From: Cryobacterium zongtaii
GTDB lineage: Bacteria > Actinomycetota > Actinomycetes > Actinomycetales > Microbacteriaceae
Assembly: GCF_002909375.1 (NCBI RefSeq)
Contig: NZ_PPXD01000005.1
Coordinates: forward strand, 62,001-126,000
Length of the DNA: 64,000 bases
Direction of reading: 5' to 3'
The notes under the pieces are model-generated. The model worked only from the letters and a program-made list of their open reading frames with translations, was not told the origin of the DNA and searched no databases. Numbering within the stretch: position 1 is the stretch's first letter; each line of letters opens with the position of its first letter. Position numbers and translations under genes: made by a program. Shown piece after piece: positions 24,101 through 31,088 of this stretch.

Positions 24101-26647
24101 GTCACCCTGGACGGCACCCGCTCCCCGGATTGGGCCACGGCCGCGGCCGCCGCCGAACAGGCCACCGGCACCTTTGTGCAGGCCGAACACCCGGCACTGA
24201 CCGTGCTCGAACCCGGCGCACTGCGGCTGGACGCCGCGGCCCTGCACCGGGACGCGCAGGCGGCGGATGCCTCGAGCTTCTTCGGCCGTCGCGGCCGACG
24301 GAAGGCCGTGCTCGCGCGGCTGGCCGCGGAGATGCGGCCAGGGGCGAAGCTGCCCCTCGGCTCCCTCAGCACCGTCACCGGCCAGCTCGCCGACAGCCAG
24401 GCCCGGCTGCACGCCCTGCGCGGCCTGGTGCTGGCCGTGGATGGCGTGAGCATCGCGGATGATTGGAACCCCCTGGTCGGCTCCGCGCCGGTTGCTCCGG
24501 CGCAGACCGGGCAGACTACGCAGACCGGCCCGACCGGCCGCGACGAGCTCGCCGCCCGCCTGGCCTGGCTGCGCTGGGCCGGTGGTGTCGTCGCATCCGA
24601 GCACCGCGACCTCAGCGTTGACTTCGTGGCCGCCCTGCGCGGTTACCTCGACGCCAGCACCGAACCGGATGCCGCACTCGCCACCGCACTGAACCGTGCG
24701 CTTCTCGCCCTGCAGGCCGTGATGACGGCCACCGGCGCCGGACCGGCCGCCATGGCAGGCTGGGCCGCGGACGGCGGCCTCGTCGCCGTCTGGTCCCGCG
24801 GCCGCGAGGAACGGGACGCCCAGGCACCGGGACTGCCCACCCTCACCCGGTGGATCGCCCTGCTCGAGCACCTCGAACCGCTGGCCCGGCTCGGGCTCCC
24901 GGCCGCGCACACCGCTGTGCTCCGCGGCGAGGTCGACGCCGACGACGCCGGTCTGGCGTTCGAGAAGGGGCTCGCCACGGCATCCGTCGCCGAACGCGGC
25001 TCGGCCACCACCCTGGACCAGTTCGACGCCGCCGCCCAGAACCGTTCGATCACCCGCTTCACCACGTCATCCGGTGCGGTGCGCCGGCACCTGCCCACCT
25101 TCATCCCGTACAGCGTCTTGCGGCGGCGCACCATCGGCGCGACCCCGGACGCCGCCGGCGACTCCGGGAACCCGGGCACCGAGACGGCGGCCCGGCTCGG
25201 CCTGCTCAAACGGCAGCTGGACCGGCAGCGCGGCGGCATGGGAGTGCGTGAGCTCATGCACGAGTTCGGCGACCTGATCACCGACATCCTGCCGTGCATG
25301 CTGATGAGCCCGGAGTCGGTGGCCAGGTTCTTCCCCGCCCAGGCCGGCCTGTTCGACATCGTGGTCTTCGACGAGGCTTCCCAGGTGCGGGTGTCCGACG
25401 CCGTCGGCGCCATGGGGAGGGCCCGGTCGGTGGTCGTCGTGGGTGACAGCAAGCAGATGCCGCCCACCTCGTTCGCGGAGTCGACCATCGGCTCCGGCGA
25501 GGAGGACGGCGACACCCTCGAGTTCGTGCGCGACGAGGAGTCGATCCTGTCGGAGTGCGTGCAGGCGCAGGTACCCAGCAAGTGGCTGTCCTGGCACTAT
25601 CGCAGCCAGGACGAGTCGCTGATCGCCTTCAGCAACCGCGCGTACTACCGTGACCGGTTGTCCTCGTTCCCGGCTCCGCACCACGGTGCGGGCACGGATG
25701 CCGGCTCCGGCTCCGCGGGCTACGGTGTGAGCCTCCGCCGGGTCGACGGTCAGTTCCTCCGCAGCGGTAAGGGCAAGTCGCTGCGCACCAACCCGGTCGA
25801 GGCCCAGGCCATCGTCGCCGAGATCCTGGCCAGGTTCGCCGCCGAGCCCGAAGAGACCCCGTCCATCGGCGTGATCACCTTCAACGTGCAGCAGCGGGCC
25901 CTCATCGAGGGCAGCCTCCGCGACAGCGGCGATGAGCGCATCGTGCACGCCCTCGACACCGACACCGACGGCCTGTTCGTCAAGAACCTGGAGAACGTGC
26001 AGGGTGACGAGCGCGACACCATCCTGTTCTCCACGGCGTTCAGCGCGGATGCCTCGGGCCGGCTGCCGCTGAACTTCGGTCCGCTCAACCTGCCCGGCGG
26101 CGAACGGCGCCTGAACGTGGCGATCACCCGGGCCCGGCGCCAGGTGATCGTGTTCAGCAGCTTCGCGCCCGCCGACCTGCGCGCCGAAGAAACCATCTCG
26201 GCCGGGGTGAAAGACCTGCGGGCCTACCTGGACCTGGCCGCCGGCGGCGCCGACGGGCTCGCCACTCCGCTGCGCCAGTCCGGGGCGTTGGACAGGCACC
26301 GGGAGGAGATCGCCGAGGCCCTGCGCGAGCGCGGCTTCGCGGTGCAGGCGGACGTGGGGCTGTCCGACTTCCGGGTGGACCTCAGTGTGGCCACGACCGG
26401 GGCGCCCGGGCATCCGGTGATGGCCGTGCTGCTCGATGGCCCCACCTGGGCCGCCCGCCGCACGGTCTCGGACCGGGACGGCCTGCCCGTCGAGGTGCTC
26501 TCCAGGCTGATGGGCTGGCCGGCCGTGGAGCGGGTGTGGTTGCCCGAGTGGCTGGGCGACCGCGACGCGGTGCTGGATCGTCTCGCCGAGAAACTCGACG
26601 CTCTCGACGCCGCCCGCCAGGCGCACGAGGCCGCCGCCCTGGCGTAG
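21176..26647 (+). CDS. Giant transglutaminase-like / DUF4011 / SF1 helicase / nuclease-like protein
   Basis: A 1,823-residue multidomain protein. The first ~31 residues are six pentapeptide repeats ([DN]STxL/P). Residues ~50-410 hold a beta-rich part and a transglutaminase-like segment with Cys261 (GVGTCLDTVVVMAAALEQAG) and His287 (VVAGHAFLGYW). A DUF4011 block follows near 432 (WKNALLDLSLRNRLINF). The superfamily 1 helicase core has Walker A near 736 (EGPPGTGKSQTITNLL), Walker B near 1395 (VVFDEAS), motif V near 1606 (VQGDERDTILFS) and motif VI near 1643 (LNVAITRARRQVIVF). Residues ~1703-1823 resemble the MTES_1575-type restriction-endonuclease-like domain, but the acidic residue expected before DG is Leu (VLLDG). 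GAGGAG precedes the ATG. Likely a DNA/RNA helicase in repair or phage defence; the role is inferred only. Confidence 0.88.
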   Translation: MDSTGPDSTTLDSAAPNSTALDSTALNTGRPATNGDITISLTATPVLSYALAHNRINVVGRVGVDNRGPAVREAVLRLEVFSAGDTLGTARDLLVDLAAERTLTFTDVSLTVDPAAMLLIEEQRPAEIRASLLVAGVVVAEAGEPIQLLAAQQWIAQPVDLALEMLSAHVLPNHPEIATLLAEAAAALEARTGSAAMPGYQSGPDRVDQVVEAVFVAMRARTIRYATPPASWSDDGQKVRTPGEVLGTTTGEGTSGGVGTCLDTVVVMAAALEQAGLHPLLWVVAGHAFLGYWREEETLGAPALTDVAEVINLIDLDLIRLVETTQVTDRDTGTPVTFAQAQRSPYLDWLADLATVIGVVDVVQSRRTHILPLPARTVTGDGTVVVTEYRPAGASPGGPVAVNETDAAAKDAADAATAAAPSGHSSSTPPRISQWKNALLDLSLRNRLINFTERGALALTVPDQHLAGVEDLVTDGAGLTLLPADRMTTTDRERGIRFGRDLPADQLAALLADKKAVYADVTDAAYATKLRALAYKARTVVQETGANNLYLAFGSLVWTANDRELRSPLVLVPVVLEPAGRGGDYRVRLDEAGASTPNYCLLEKLRQLHGLTIDGLATPAADATGIDLAAAFRATREALLAAGLPYRVEETLDLSILQFAKFRLWKDLDENWQTLAENSLVSHLVHTPTQPFVDPVALPAPADLDALGAECPVPGDSSQLAAVAEAIAERTFVLEGPPGTGKSQTITNLLTRAVYEGKKVLFVAEKRAALQVVQARLNEVGMGPFALDLHDKASKPATVRAQIRQALEHEVTVDGQGLKNDLDVLGTARRSLARYTDRLHEQNGAGLSFYSARTAQLTADVDVRALPVPADLPARITADELDELRRMLRDLPDVTDPARPRPQHPWAFITTPPAGPLDLATVARAALELDEALAVLPRADETAGSGAAASVVAAAASPTEFVTLSSLAAADRVPLVTLDGTRSPDWATAAAAAEQATGTFVQAEHPALTVLEPGALRLDAAALHRDAQAADASSFFGRRGRRKAVLARLAAEMRPGAKLPLGSLSTVTGQLADSQARLHALRGLVLAVDGVSIADDWNPLVGSAPVAPAQTGQTTQTGPTGRDELAARLAWLRWAGGVVASEHRDLSVDFVAALRGYLDASTEPDAALATALNRALLALQAVMTATGAGPAAMAGWAADGGLVAVWSRGREERDAQAPGLPTLTRWIALLEHLEPLARLGLPAAHTAVLRGEVDADDAGLAFEKGLATASVAERGSATTLDQFDAAAQNRSITRFTTSSGAVRRHLPTFIPYSVLRRRTIGATPDAAGDSGNPGTETAARLGLLKRQLDRQRGGMGVRELMHEFGDLITDILPCMLMSPESVARFFPAQAGLFDIVVFDEASQVRVSDAVGAMGRARSVVVVGDSKQMPPTSFAESTIGSGEEDGDTLEFVRDEESILSECVQAQVPSKWLSWHYRSQDESLIAFSNRAYYRDRLSSFPAPHHGAGTDAGSGSAGYGVSLRRVDGQFLRSGKGKSLRTNPVEAQAIVAEILARFAAEPEETPSIGVITFNVQQRALIEGSLRDSGDERIVHALDTDTDGLFVKNLENVQGDERDTILFSTAFSADASGRLPLNFGPLNLPGGERRLNVAITRARRQVIVFSSFAPADLRAEETISAGVKDLRAYLDLAAGGADGLATPLRQSGALDRHREEIAEALRERGFAVQADVGLSDFRVDLSVATTGAPGHPVMAVLLDGPTWAARRTVSDRDGLPVEVLSRLMGWPAVERVWLPEWLGDRDAVLDRLAEKLDALDAARQAHEAAALA
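21179..21268. repeat. Six 15 bp units encoding pentapeptides at the helicase N-terminus
   Basis: Directly after the start codon, six 15 bp units encode DSTGP, DSTTL, DSAAP, NSTAL, DSTAL and NTGRP. Units 4 and 5 (aactcgaccgcactg, gactcgaccgcactg) differ by one base. Confidence 0.85.
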
Positions 26648-26781
26648 CCGAGCCCTGCCCTCCCCCGCGGCACGTCTAAGCTCTCGCGGCACGTCTTTGT
26701 GCCGCCGGCACCCGTTCTAACGCGGGCCGCCGAGCACAACACGGGCCGCGGGGAGCAACACGGGTCGCGACAATAGTGCGC

Positions 26782-27459
26782 TCAGAGCACGGAGAACCCG
26801 GCGGGCAGCGGGGCACGGCCGGTGGCGGCGCGCAACAGGGGTGCGGACAGGCCCTTGTGGGCGGCCAGGTCGGCGAGCACGTGCAGGGTCGCGGCGGCGG
26901 CGGGCTCGGGCACGGTCTGGTCGGCGGCGGGTACTCCCTGGCTCTGCAGCAGGTCGCTCGTGTGCACGGTGAGTTCCAGGGTGCGCGACGGCAGGTACTC
27001 GGCGATGCGGATGCGCCCAGCCGGCGTATCCGCCGGCTCGGAGCCGTCAAGGGTGGCCACCCGGGCCAGCACCCTGGCGGCGAGCTCCGCGACCGCGACC
27101 GCGGGCTGGGCGCCGAGGGTGGCGGCGGTCTCCCGACCGCGTTGCGCGATCAGCTCGGGTGTTCCCGCGGCGAGCGCGCGCTCGAAGTAGGCCGCCGGCG
27201 TTGTCACCTCGATCGGGGCGGCGACGCCGACGGCATCCTTCTCTGCCGCGAGGTCGAGGTAGGCCTCAATGGTGGACAGGGCCCGGCTGGTGTGCCCGAC
27301 GAGGTCGCGCACACTCCACTCGCCCAGGCCCAACTGCCCCCAGACCTCGTCATCCCCGGCGGCGCGCTCGGCGATGCCTGCGGTGACCGCCACGAACCAC
27401 CTCGCGGCCGAATCGAAAGCGAAAACCGTGTCTGACCAGTCCCTGGGAGTCTCACTCAT
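26782..27459 (-). CDS. Maleylpyruvate isomerase-like / DinB-fold mycothiol-dependent family protein
   Basis: A 225-residue protein of the MDMPI/TIGR03086-type family, DinB-like four-helix bundles that use mycothiol as cofactor or bind metal. The family pattern is visible in the first half: DLVGHTSRALSTIEAYLDLA carries the metal-ligand His, and LGEWSVRDLVGH precedes it. LELTVHTSDLLQSQGVP in the second half holds the other typical His segment. The start at 27459 (ATG) is preferred to the GTG two codons upstream. Mycothiol dependence is inferred from the family. It is convergent with the giant helicase gene; the 134 bases between them contain degenerate repeats of cacgggccgcg type. Confidence 0.82.
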   Translation of the reverse strand: MSETPRDWSDTVFAFDSAARWFVAVTAGIAERAAGDDEVWGQLGLGEWSVRDLVGHTSRALSTIEAYLDLAAEKDAVGVAAPIEVTTPAAYFERALAAGTPELIAQRGRETAATLGAQPAVAVAELAARVLARVATLDGSEPADTPAGRIRIAEYLPSRTLELTVHTSDLLQSQGVPAADQTVPEPAAAATLHVLADLAAHKGLSAPLLRAATGRAPLPAGFSVL

Positions 27460-27506
27460 GCCCACAGAGTAGCCGCACCGTGCCCGCTCGTGCAGAACGC
27501 GCCGGG

Positions 27507-28502
27507 CTAGAACACTCGCGCCGCGATCTCGGCCGGCGCCGCCAGCAGCGCCTCGATCTCGTCGTCGAGCCGCACCAGGGTCAGTGACGCCCCAGCCATG
27601 TCGAGGGAGGTGCAGTATTCACCCACGTAGCTGCGTCCCACCGTGATGCCCAGTTCGGTGAGCCGCTCGTGCGCCCGCCCGAACAGGATGTAGAGCTCGC
27701 TGATCGGGGTTCCACCGAGCCCGTTGATCATCAGGGCCACCCTGTCGCCGGCCACATAGGGCAGGTCCTTCACGACGGCATCCAGCATCTCGTCGGTCAT
27801 CTCGTTGGCCGTGGTGAGCTTGGCCCGCCGCCGGCCGGGTTCACCGTGGATGCCCACACCCACCTCGATCTCATCGTCGCCGAGCTCGAACAGCGGTGAT
27901 CCCTTCGCCGGCGGGGTGCAGGAGGTGAGGGCGATCCCCATGGTGCGGGTGACGCTGTCGACCTTCTCCCCGATCCGGACCAGCTCGTCCAGGTCCGCGC
28001 CCTGCTCGGCGGCGGCGCCGACGGCTTTCATCACGAAGAAGTTGCCCGCCACCCCGCGCCGGCCCACGGTGTAGGTGGAGTCCTGCACGGCGACGTCATC
28101 GTCGATGAACAGGGTCTTCACGTTGACACCGTCGGCGGCGCTGAGCTCCTGCGCCATTTCGAAGGCCATCCGGTCGCCCGTGTAGTTGTTCACCAGCAAC
28201 AGCACACCCTTGGGCGAGGCCAGCAGCTTGGTGGTCTCGTACACGTAGTCCATCGGCGGTGCAGAGAACACGTCGCCGGGGCAGGCCGCGTCGAGCATGC
28301 CCTTGCCGACCGTCATCACGTGCGCCGGTTCGTGCCCGGAGCCCGAGCCCTGGATGATCGACACCCTGTCGGGGTTCGGGCTGTCGGCTCGCATGATCAG
28401 GTTGTACGCGGGCACATACTTCAGTGTGTCGGGGTTGGCCAGCGCGATGCCCTTGAGCATCTCCGGAACGTACTGCTTCGGATCATTGACGAATTTCTTC
28501 AT
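27507..28502 (-). CDS. dhaK: Dihydroxyacetone kinase subunit DhaK-like
   Basis: A 331-residue DhaK-fold protein, the substrate-binding half of two-part dihydroxyacetone kinases. It has the early GSGSGHEPAHVMTVGKGM block and the His in GVGIHGEPGRRRAK that forms a hemiaminal with the ketone substrate, then GLGGTPISELYILFG. It is the last gene of a four-gene minus-strand set (aldolase, HAD phosphatase, dhaL, dhaK). No PTS partner DhaM is near, so phosphate is likely supplied by ATP through DhaL or by a distant DhaM. The substrate could be dihydroxyacetone or another short ketose such as erythrulose. AGAGGGAG precedes the ATG. Confidence 0.93.
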   Translation of the reverse strand: MKKFVNDPKQYVPEMLKGIALANPDTLKYVPAYNLIMRADSPNPDRVSIIQGSGSGHEPAHVMTVGKGMLDAACPGDVFSAPPMDYVYETTKLLASPKGVLLLVNNYTGDRMAFEMAQELSAADGVNVKTLFIDDDVAVQDSTYTVGRRGVAGNFFVMKAVGAAAEQGADLDELVRIGEKVDSVTRTMGIALTSCTPPAKGSPLFELGDDEIEVGVGIHGEPGRRRAKLTTANEMTDEMLDAVVKDLPYVAGDRVALMINGLGGTPISELYILFGRAHERLTELGITVGRSYVGEYCTSLDMAGASLTLVRLDDEIEALLAAPAEIAARVF

Positions 28503-28595
28503 GGCTCCCTCTCTGGGCGGTGCTCGGTCGGTCGTTTGCTCGGTCGGTGCGTGTGCCTTGCGGATACGGGTGCGTGTGCGTGTGCGGTGCGACGC

Positions 28596-29285
28596 TCAGT
28601 CGGTGTGACTGGATGGCAGTTCCGCGTCGTTCGGGGTGCCGGCGGATGAACCCACCCGGGCATCCCACTCGGCGCTCAGCCGCTCGAGGATCACGGCCAC
28701 CGCCACCGCGCCGGGGTCCGGCGAGCCGATGCTCCGCTCCCCCGTGTAGCTGGCCCGGCCCCGACGGGCCTGCATCATGGCGGTCTGGTCGGAGGCTTGC
28801 CGGGCGACCGCGGCCATGCGGTGCAGGGTGGCGGGCGCGTCGGTGCCGGCCGTGACCTCCTCCTCGAGGGCATCCGTCATCGGCACGAGAGCGTCGAGCA
28901 GGGTCTTGTCGCCCACGTCGGAATTGCCGCGCGACTTGATGCCGGCGATTGCGCTGCGCAGCATCGCGACGGCGTCGCCGCCGCGCACCTCGTCCCTGCC
29001 CTTGACAGCGAGGGACGCCCGCAGGAACGCGGTGCCCCAGAGCGGCCCGGAGGTCCCGCCGATCCGCCCGGAGATGACCATGCCCACCTTCTGCAGGAAC
29101 GCGCTCGGGCTGCTGCGGTCGTACTCGTCCCAGTCGGCGAGGACGATTTCGAAGCCCCTGGCGAGCGAATAGCCGAAGTCACCGTCGCCGACGATGGCGT
29201 CGAGGTCGCCGAACTCCTTCTCGTTGTCGACCGCCGTCTGGGCGATGCTGTGCACGACGAATTCGGTGTCGGCCAGGCTGGTCAT
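28596..29285 (-). CDS. dhaL: Dihydroxyacetone kinase subunit DhaL-like
   Basis: A 229-residue DhaL-fold protein, the ADP/ATP-binding half of the kinase. The metal-nucleotide site reads AIVGDGDFGYSLARGFE; the usual His of GDGDHG is Phe here. The other conserved segments are RIGGTSGPLWGTAFLRA, NSDVGDKTLLDALVPM and GRASYTGERSIGSPDPGA. The start overlaps the stop of the HAD gene by four bases (ATGA). The gene ends 93 bases before dhaK, a longer gap that contains GT-rich short repeats (gtgcgtgtgcgtgtgcgg). It would transfer phosphate to the ketone bound in DhaK. Confidence 0.92.
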   Translation of the reverse strand: MTSLADTEFVVHSIAQTAVDNEKEFGDLDAIVGDGDFGYSLARGFEIVLADWDEYDRSSPSAFLQKVGMVISGRIGGTSGPLWGTAFLRASLAVKGRDEVRGGDAVAMLRSAIAGIKSRGNSDVGDKTLLDALVPMTDALEEEVTAGTDAPATLHRMAAVARQASDQTAMMQARRGRASYTGERSIGSPDPGAVAVAVILERLSAEWDARVGSSAGTPNDAELPSSHTD

Positions 29286-30085
29286 GGGGTCTCGCTTCCT
29301 GTTCTTGAGGTGCCGGGCAGGGTGAGGATCGTGACGAGGTCCGCCAGCCGCAGATACGGGCCGGGGTGGATGCCGGCCGGGTCGGCCAGGATCTCGGCGG
29401 CGGGCCCGGCGGGGTCACCGAGGGACGAGACCACGAGGGCGGCGCCGTCGAAGTCCTCGTCGGCCGTGTAGCTGCTCACGGTCACAACGGTCGCAAGCCC
29501 GGCGGCGAGCGCGGCCCGCAGCCCGTTCTCGCTGTCCTCGATCACCAGCGTTTCGCTCGGGTCGACGCCCAGCGCACGCAGGGCATACAGGTAGATGTCG
29601 GGCGCGGGCTTTTTTGCCGGAACGATGTCACCCGCGAAGACGTGGAACCCCGCAGCGAGGTCGGGCCCCACCGCGTGGGTGAGCACCGCCCGCACCGACG
29701 CCTCGGCCGAGGTCGAGGCCACGGCGAGGGTCCAGCCCGCCGCGGCGGCTTCCTCGGTGAGGCGACGGATGCCGGGGCGGGCCGGCAGCACCCCCGCGGC
29801 CACGCGTTCGGTGTAGATCGCGGTCTTGCGATGGTGCCAGGCCAGGATGGTCTCGTCCCAGGCCGCCGGGTCCTCTGGCAGACCCAGCTGCCGGGCGACG
29901 TCCGGGGTGAGGATGCTCCGCATCCGTTCCTTTCCCCCGCCGATCCTCACCTTCTCGGCGTAGTCGGCGTCACTCCAGTGCACGGGCACCCCGAACTCGT
30001 CGAAGGTCTGGTTGAACGCCGGCAGGTGGCCGTCCCGTTCGGTGTCGGCGAGCACCCCGTCGCAGTCGAAGATCAGTGCCGGCAT
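29282..30085 (-). CDS. HAD family hydrolase (phosphatase/beta-phosphoglucomutase-like)
   Basis: A 267-residue haloacid dehalogenase-type phosphatase with a cap domain. Motif I with the nucleophile Asp is LIFDCDGVLADTERDGH, motif II is AVASTSAEASVRAVLTHAVG, motif III is the Lys in VPAKKPAPDIYLYAL, and motif IV is VIEDSENGLRAALAAGL. This is the beta-phosphoglucomutase/CbbY-like subgroup, whose members remove or shuttle phosphate on sugar phosphates. The start at 30085 lies two bases after the aldolase stop and directly before motif I. In this operon it may dephosphorylate a sugar phosphate linked to the aldolase reaction (inference). Confidence 0.9.
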   Translation of the reverse strand: MPALIFDCDGVLADTERDGHLPAFNQTFDEFGVPVHWSDADYAEKVRIGGGKERMRSILTPDVARQLGLPEDPAAWDETILAWHHRKTAIYTERVAAGVLPARPGIRRLTEEAAAAGWTLAVASTSAEASVRAVLTHAVGPDLAAGFHVFAGDIVPAKKPAPDIYLYALRALGVDPSETLVIEDSENGLRAALAAGLATVVTVSSYTADEDFDGAALVVSSLGDPAGPAAEILADPAGIHPGPYLRLADLVTILTLPGTSRTGSETP

Positions 30086-30086
30086 C

Positions 30087-30944
30087 TCAGGCCTTCCCCG
30101 CGCTGCCGAACTGTTCGGCCAGTCCCCTGGTGAGGTTGACGATGTCGGTGCGCACCTTCGCGAACAGCGACGGTGGGTCCCACTTGTCGCGCGCCTGGGC
30201 ATCCGTGAGGAAGGAGAGGTTGGATTTCATGTAGGTGATCTTCAGTGCCGTGGAGATATTCACCTTGGCGCAGCCCCGAGCGATGAGGTCGGTGAATTGG
30301 GCGTCGGTCATGCCGCTGCCGCCGTGCAGGGCGATCGGGATCGGGTGGGCGGCGACGAGGTCGCTCACCCGCTGGAAGTCGAGCACCGGTTCCCGCTTGT
30401 ACACCCCGTGCGCGTTGCCGATCGCCGGCGCGAACACGTCCACGCCGGTGGCCTCGAGGAACCTGAGGGACACCGCGAGGCTCTGCCTGGCCGCCTCGGT
30501 GTCACTGCCCACACCGTCTTCGACGCCCGTGATGGACTCGATCTCGCCCTCCACGTGAGCGCCGAACGTGCGGGCCTGCCGCACCACCTCGATGGTCTGG
30601 CGCTGGTTCTCCTCCACCGGCAGGGTGGAGGCGTCGAACAACACCGAGTTCCAGCCGCGTTCGAGGCACTCGGTGATCACATCCCGGTCCGGGCAGTGGT
30701 CCAGGTGCAGCGCGACGGGCACGTCGATGCCGGCGGTCATCGCCGACCACATGGCGAAGAGCACGTCGGATCCGATGGACTTGACGGTCTTCACCGAGGT
30801 TTGCACGATCACCGGCGAGCGGGCTTCGACGGCCCCGGCCAGCACCGCCTCCATCGTGAGGTCGTTCACCACGTTGATCGCGGGAACGCCGTATTTCTCG
30901 GCGAACGCACGATCGACGATCTCCTTGAGAGTGCTCACGGCCAT
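30087..30944 (-). CDS. Class II ketose-bisphosphate aldolase
   Basis: A 285-residue zinc-dependent class II aldolase (fructose-/tagatose-bisphosphate family). Zinc ligands and the active site are recognisable: ALHLDHCPDRDV, the metal-associated HVEGEIESITG, GNAHGVYKREP, and the phosphate-binding IALHGGSGMTD and VNISTALKI. It reversibly cleaves a ketose bisphosphate to dihydroxyacetone phosphate and an aldehyde. As first gene of the operon (ATG at 30944, GAGGCG upstream) it probably sets the pathway: the kinase would make DHAP or ketose phosphate, which the aldolase splits or condenses. No regulator or transporter is adjacent. Confidence 0.92.
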   Translation of the reverse strand: MAVSTLKEIVDRAFAEKYGVPAINVVNDLTMEAVLAGAVEARSPVIVQTSVKTVKSIGSDVLFAMWSAMTAGIDVPVALHLDHCPDRDVITECLERGWNSVLFDASTLPVEENQRQTIEVVRQARTFGAHVEGEIESITGVEDGVGSDTEAARQSLAVSLRFLEATGVDVFAPAIGNAHGVYKREPVLDFQRVSDLVAAHPIPIALHGGSGMTDAQFTDLIARGCAKVNISTALKITYMKSNLSFLTDAQARDKWDPPSLFAKVRTDIVNLTRGLAEQFGSAGKA

Positions 30945-31088
30945 GTGCGCCTCGCTTCCTCGCGTGTTTGCTGGGGATCGTAGGCGTCAACACACCAACG
31001 GGCAATGGCGGACGTGACTGGATGCTGCAGCACCCCCTCGCCGCACAGCCCTCCCGCGGCGGCGCGGCGCTCGCGCATAATTGTCGCT

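Noticed and set aside
21212-24910. Long open frame of over 1,200 codons antisense to the helicase gene
   Set aside because: It is a by-product of high third-position GC in the sense gene; composition is Gly/Arg/His-rich, no domain is recognisable, and no ribosome site is seen.
21176-26647. A multi-gene phage-defence island around the helicase
   Set aside because: Neighbours are rpsO, a small regulator pair and an MDMPI-like gene; no methylase, toxin or other defence gene is adjacent.
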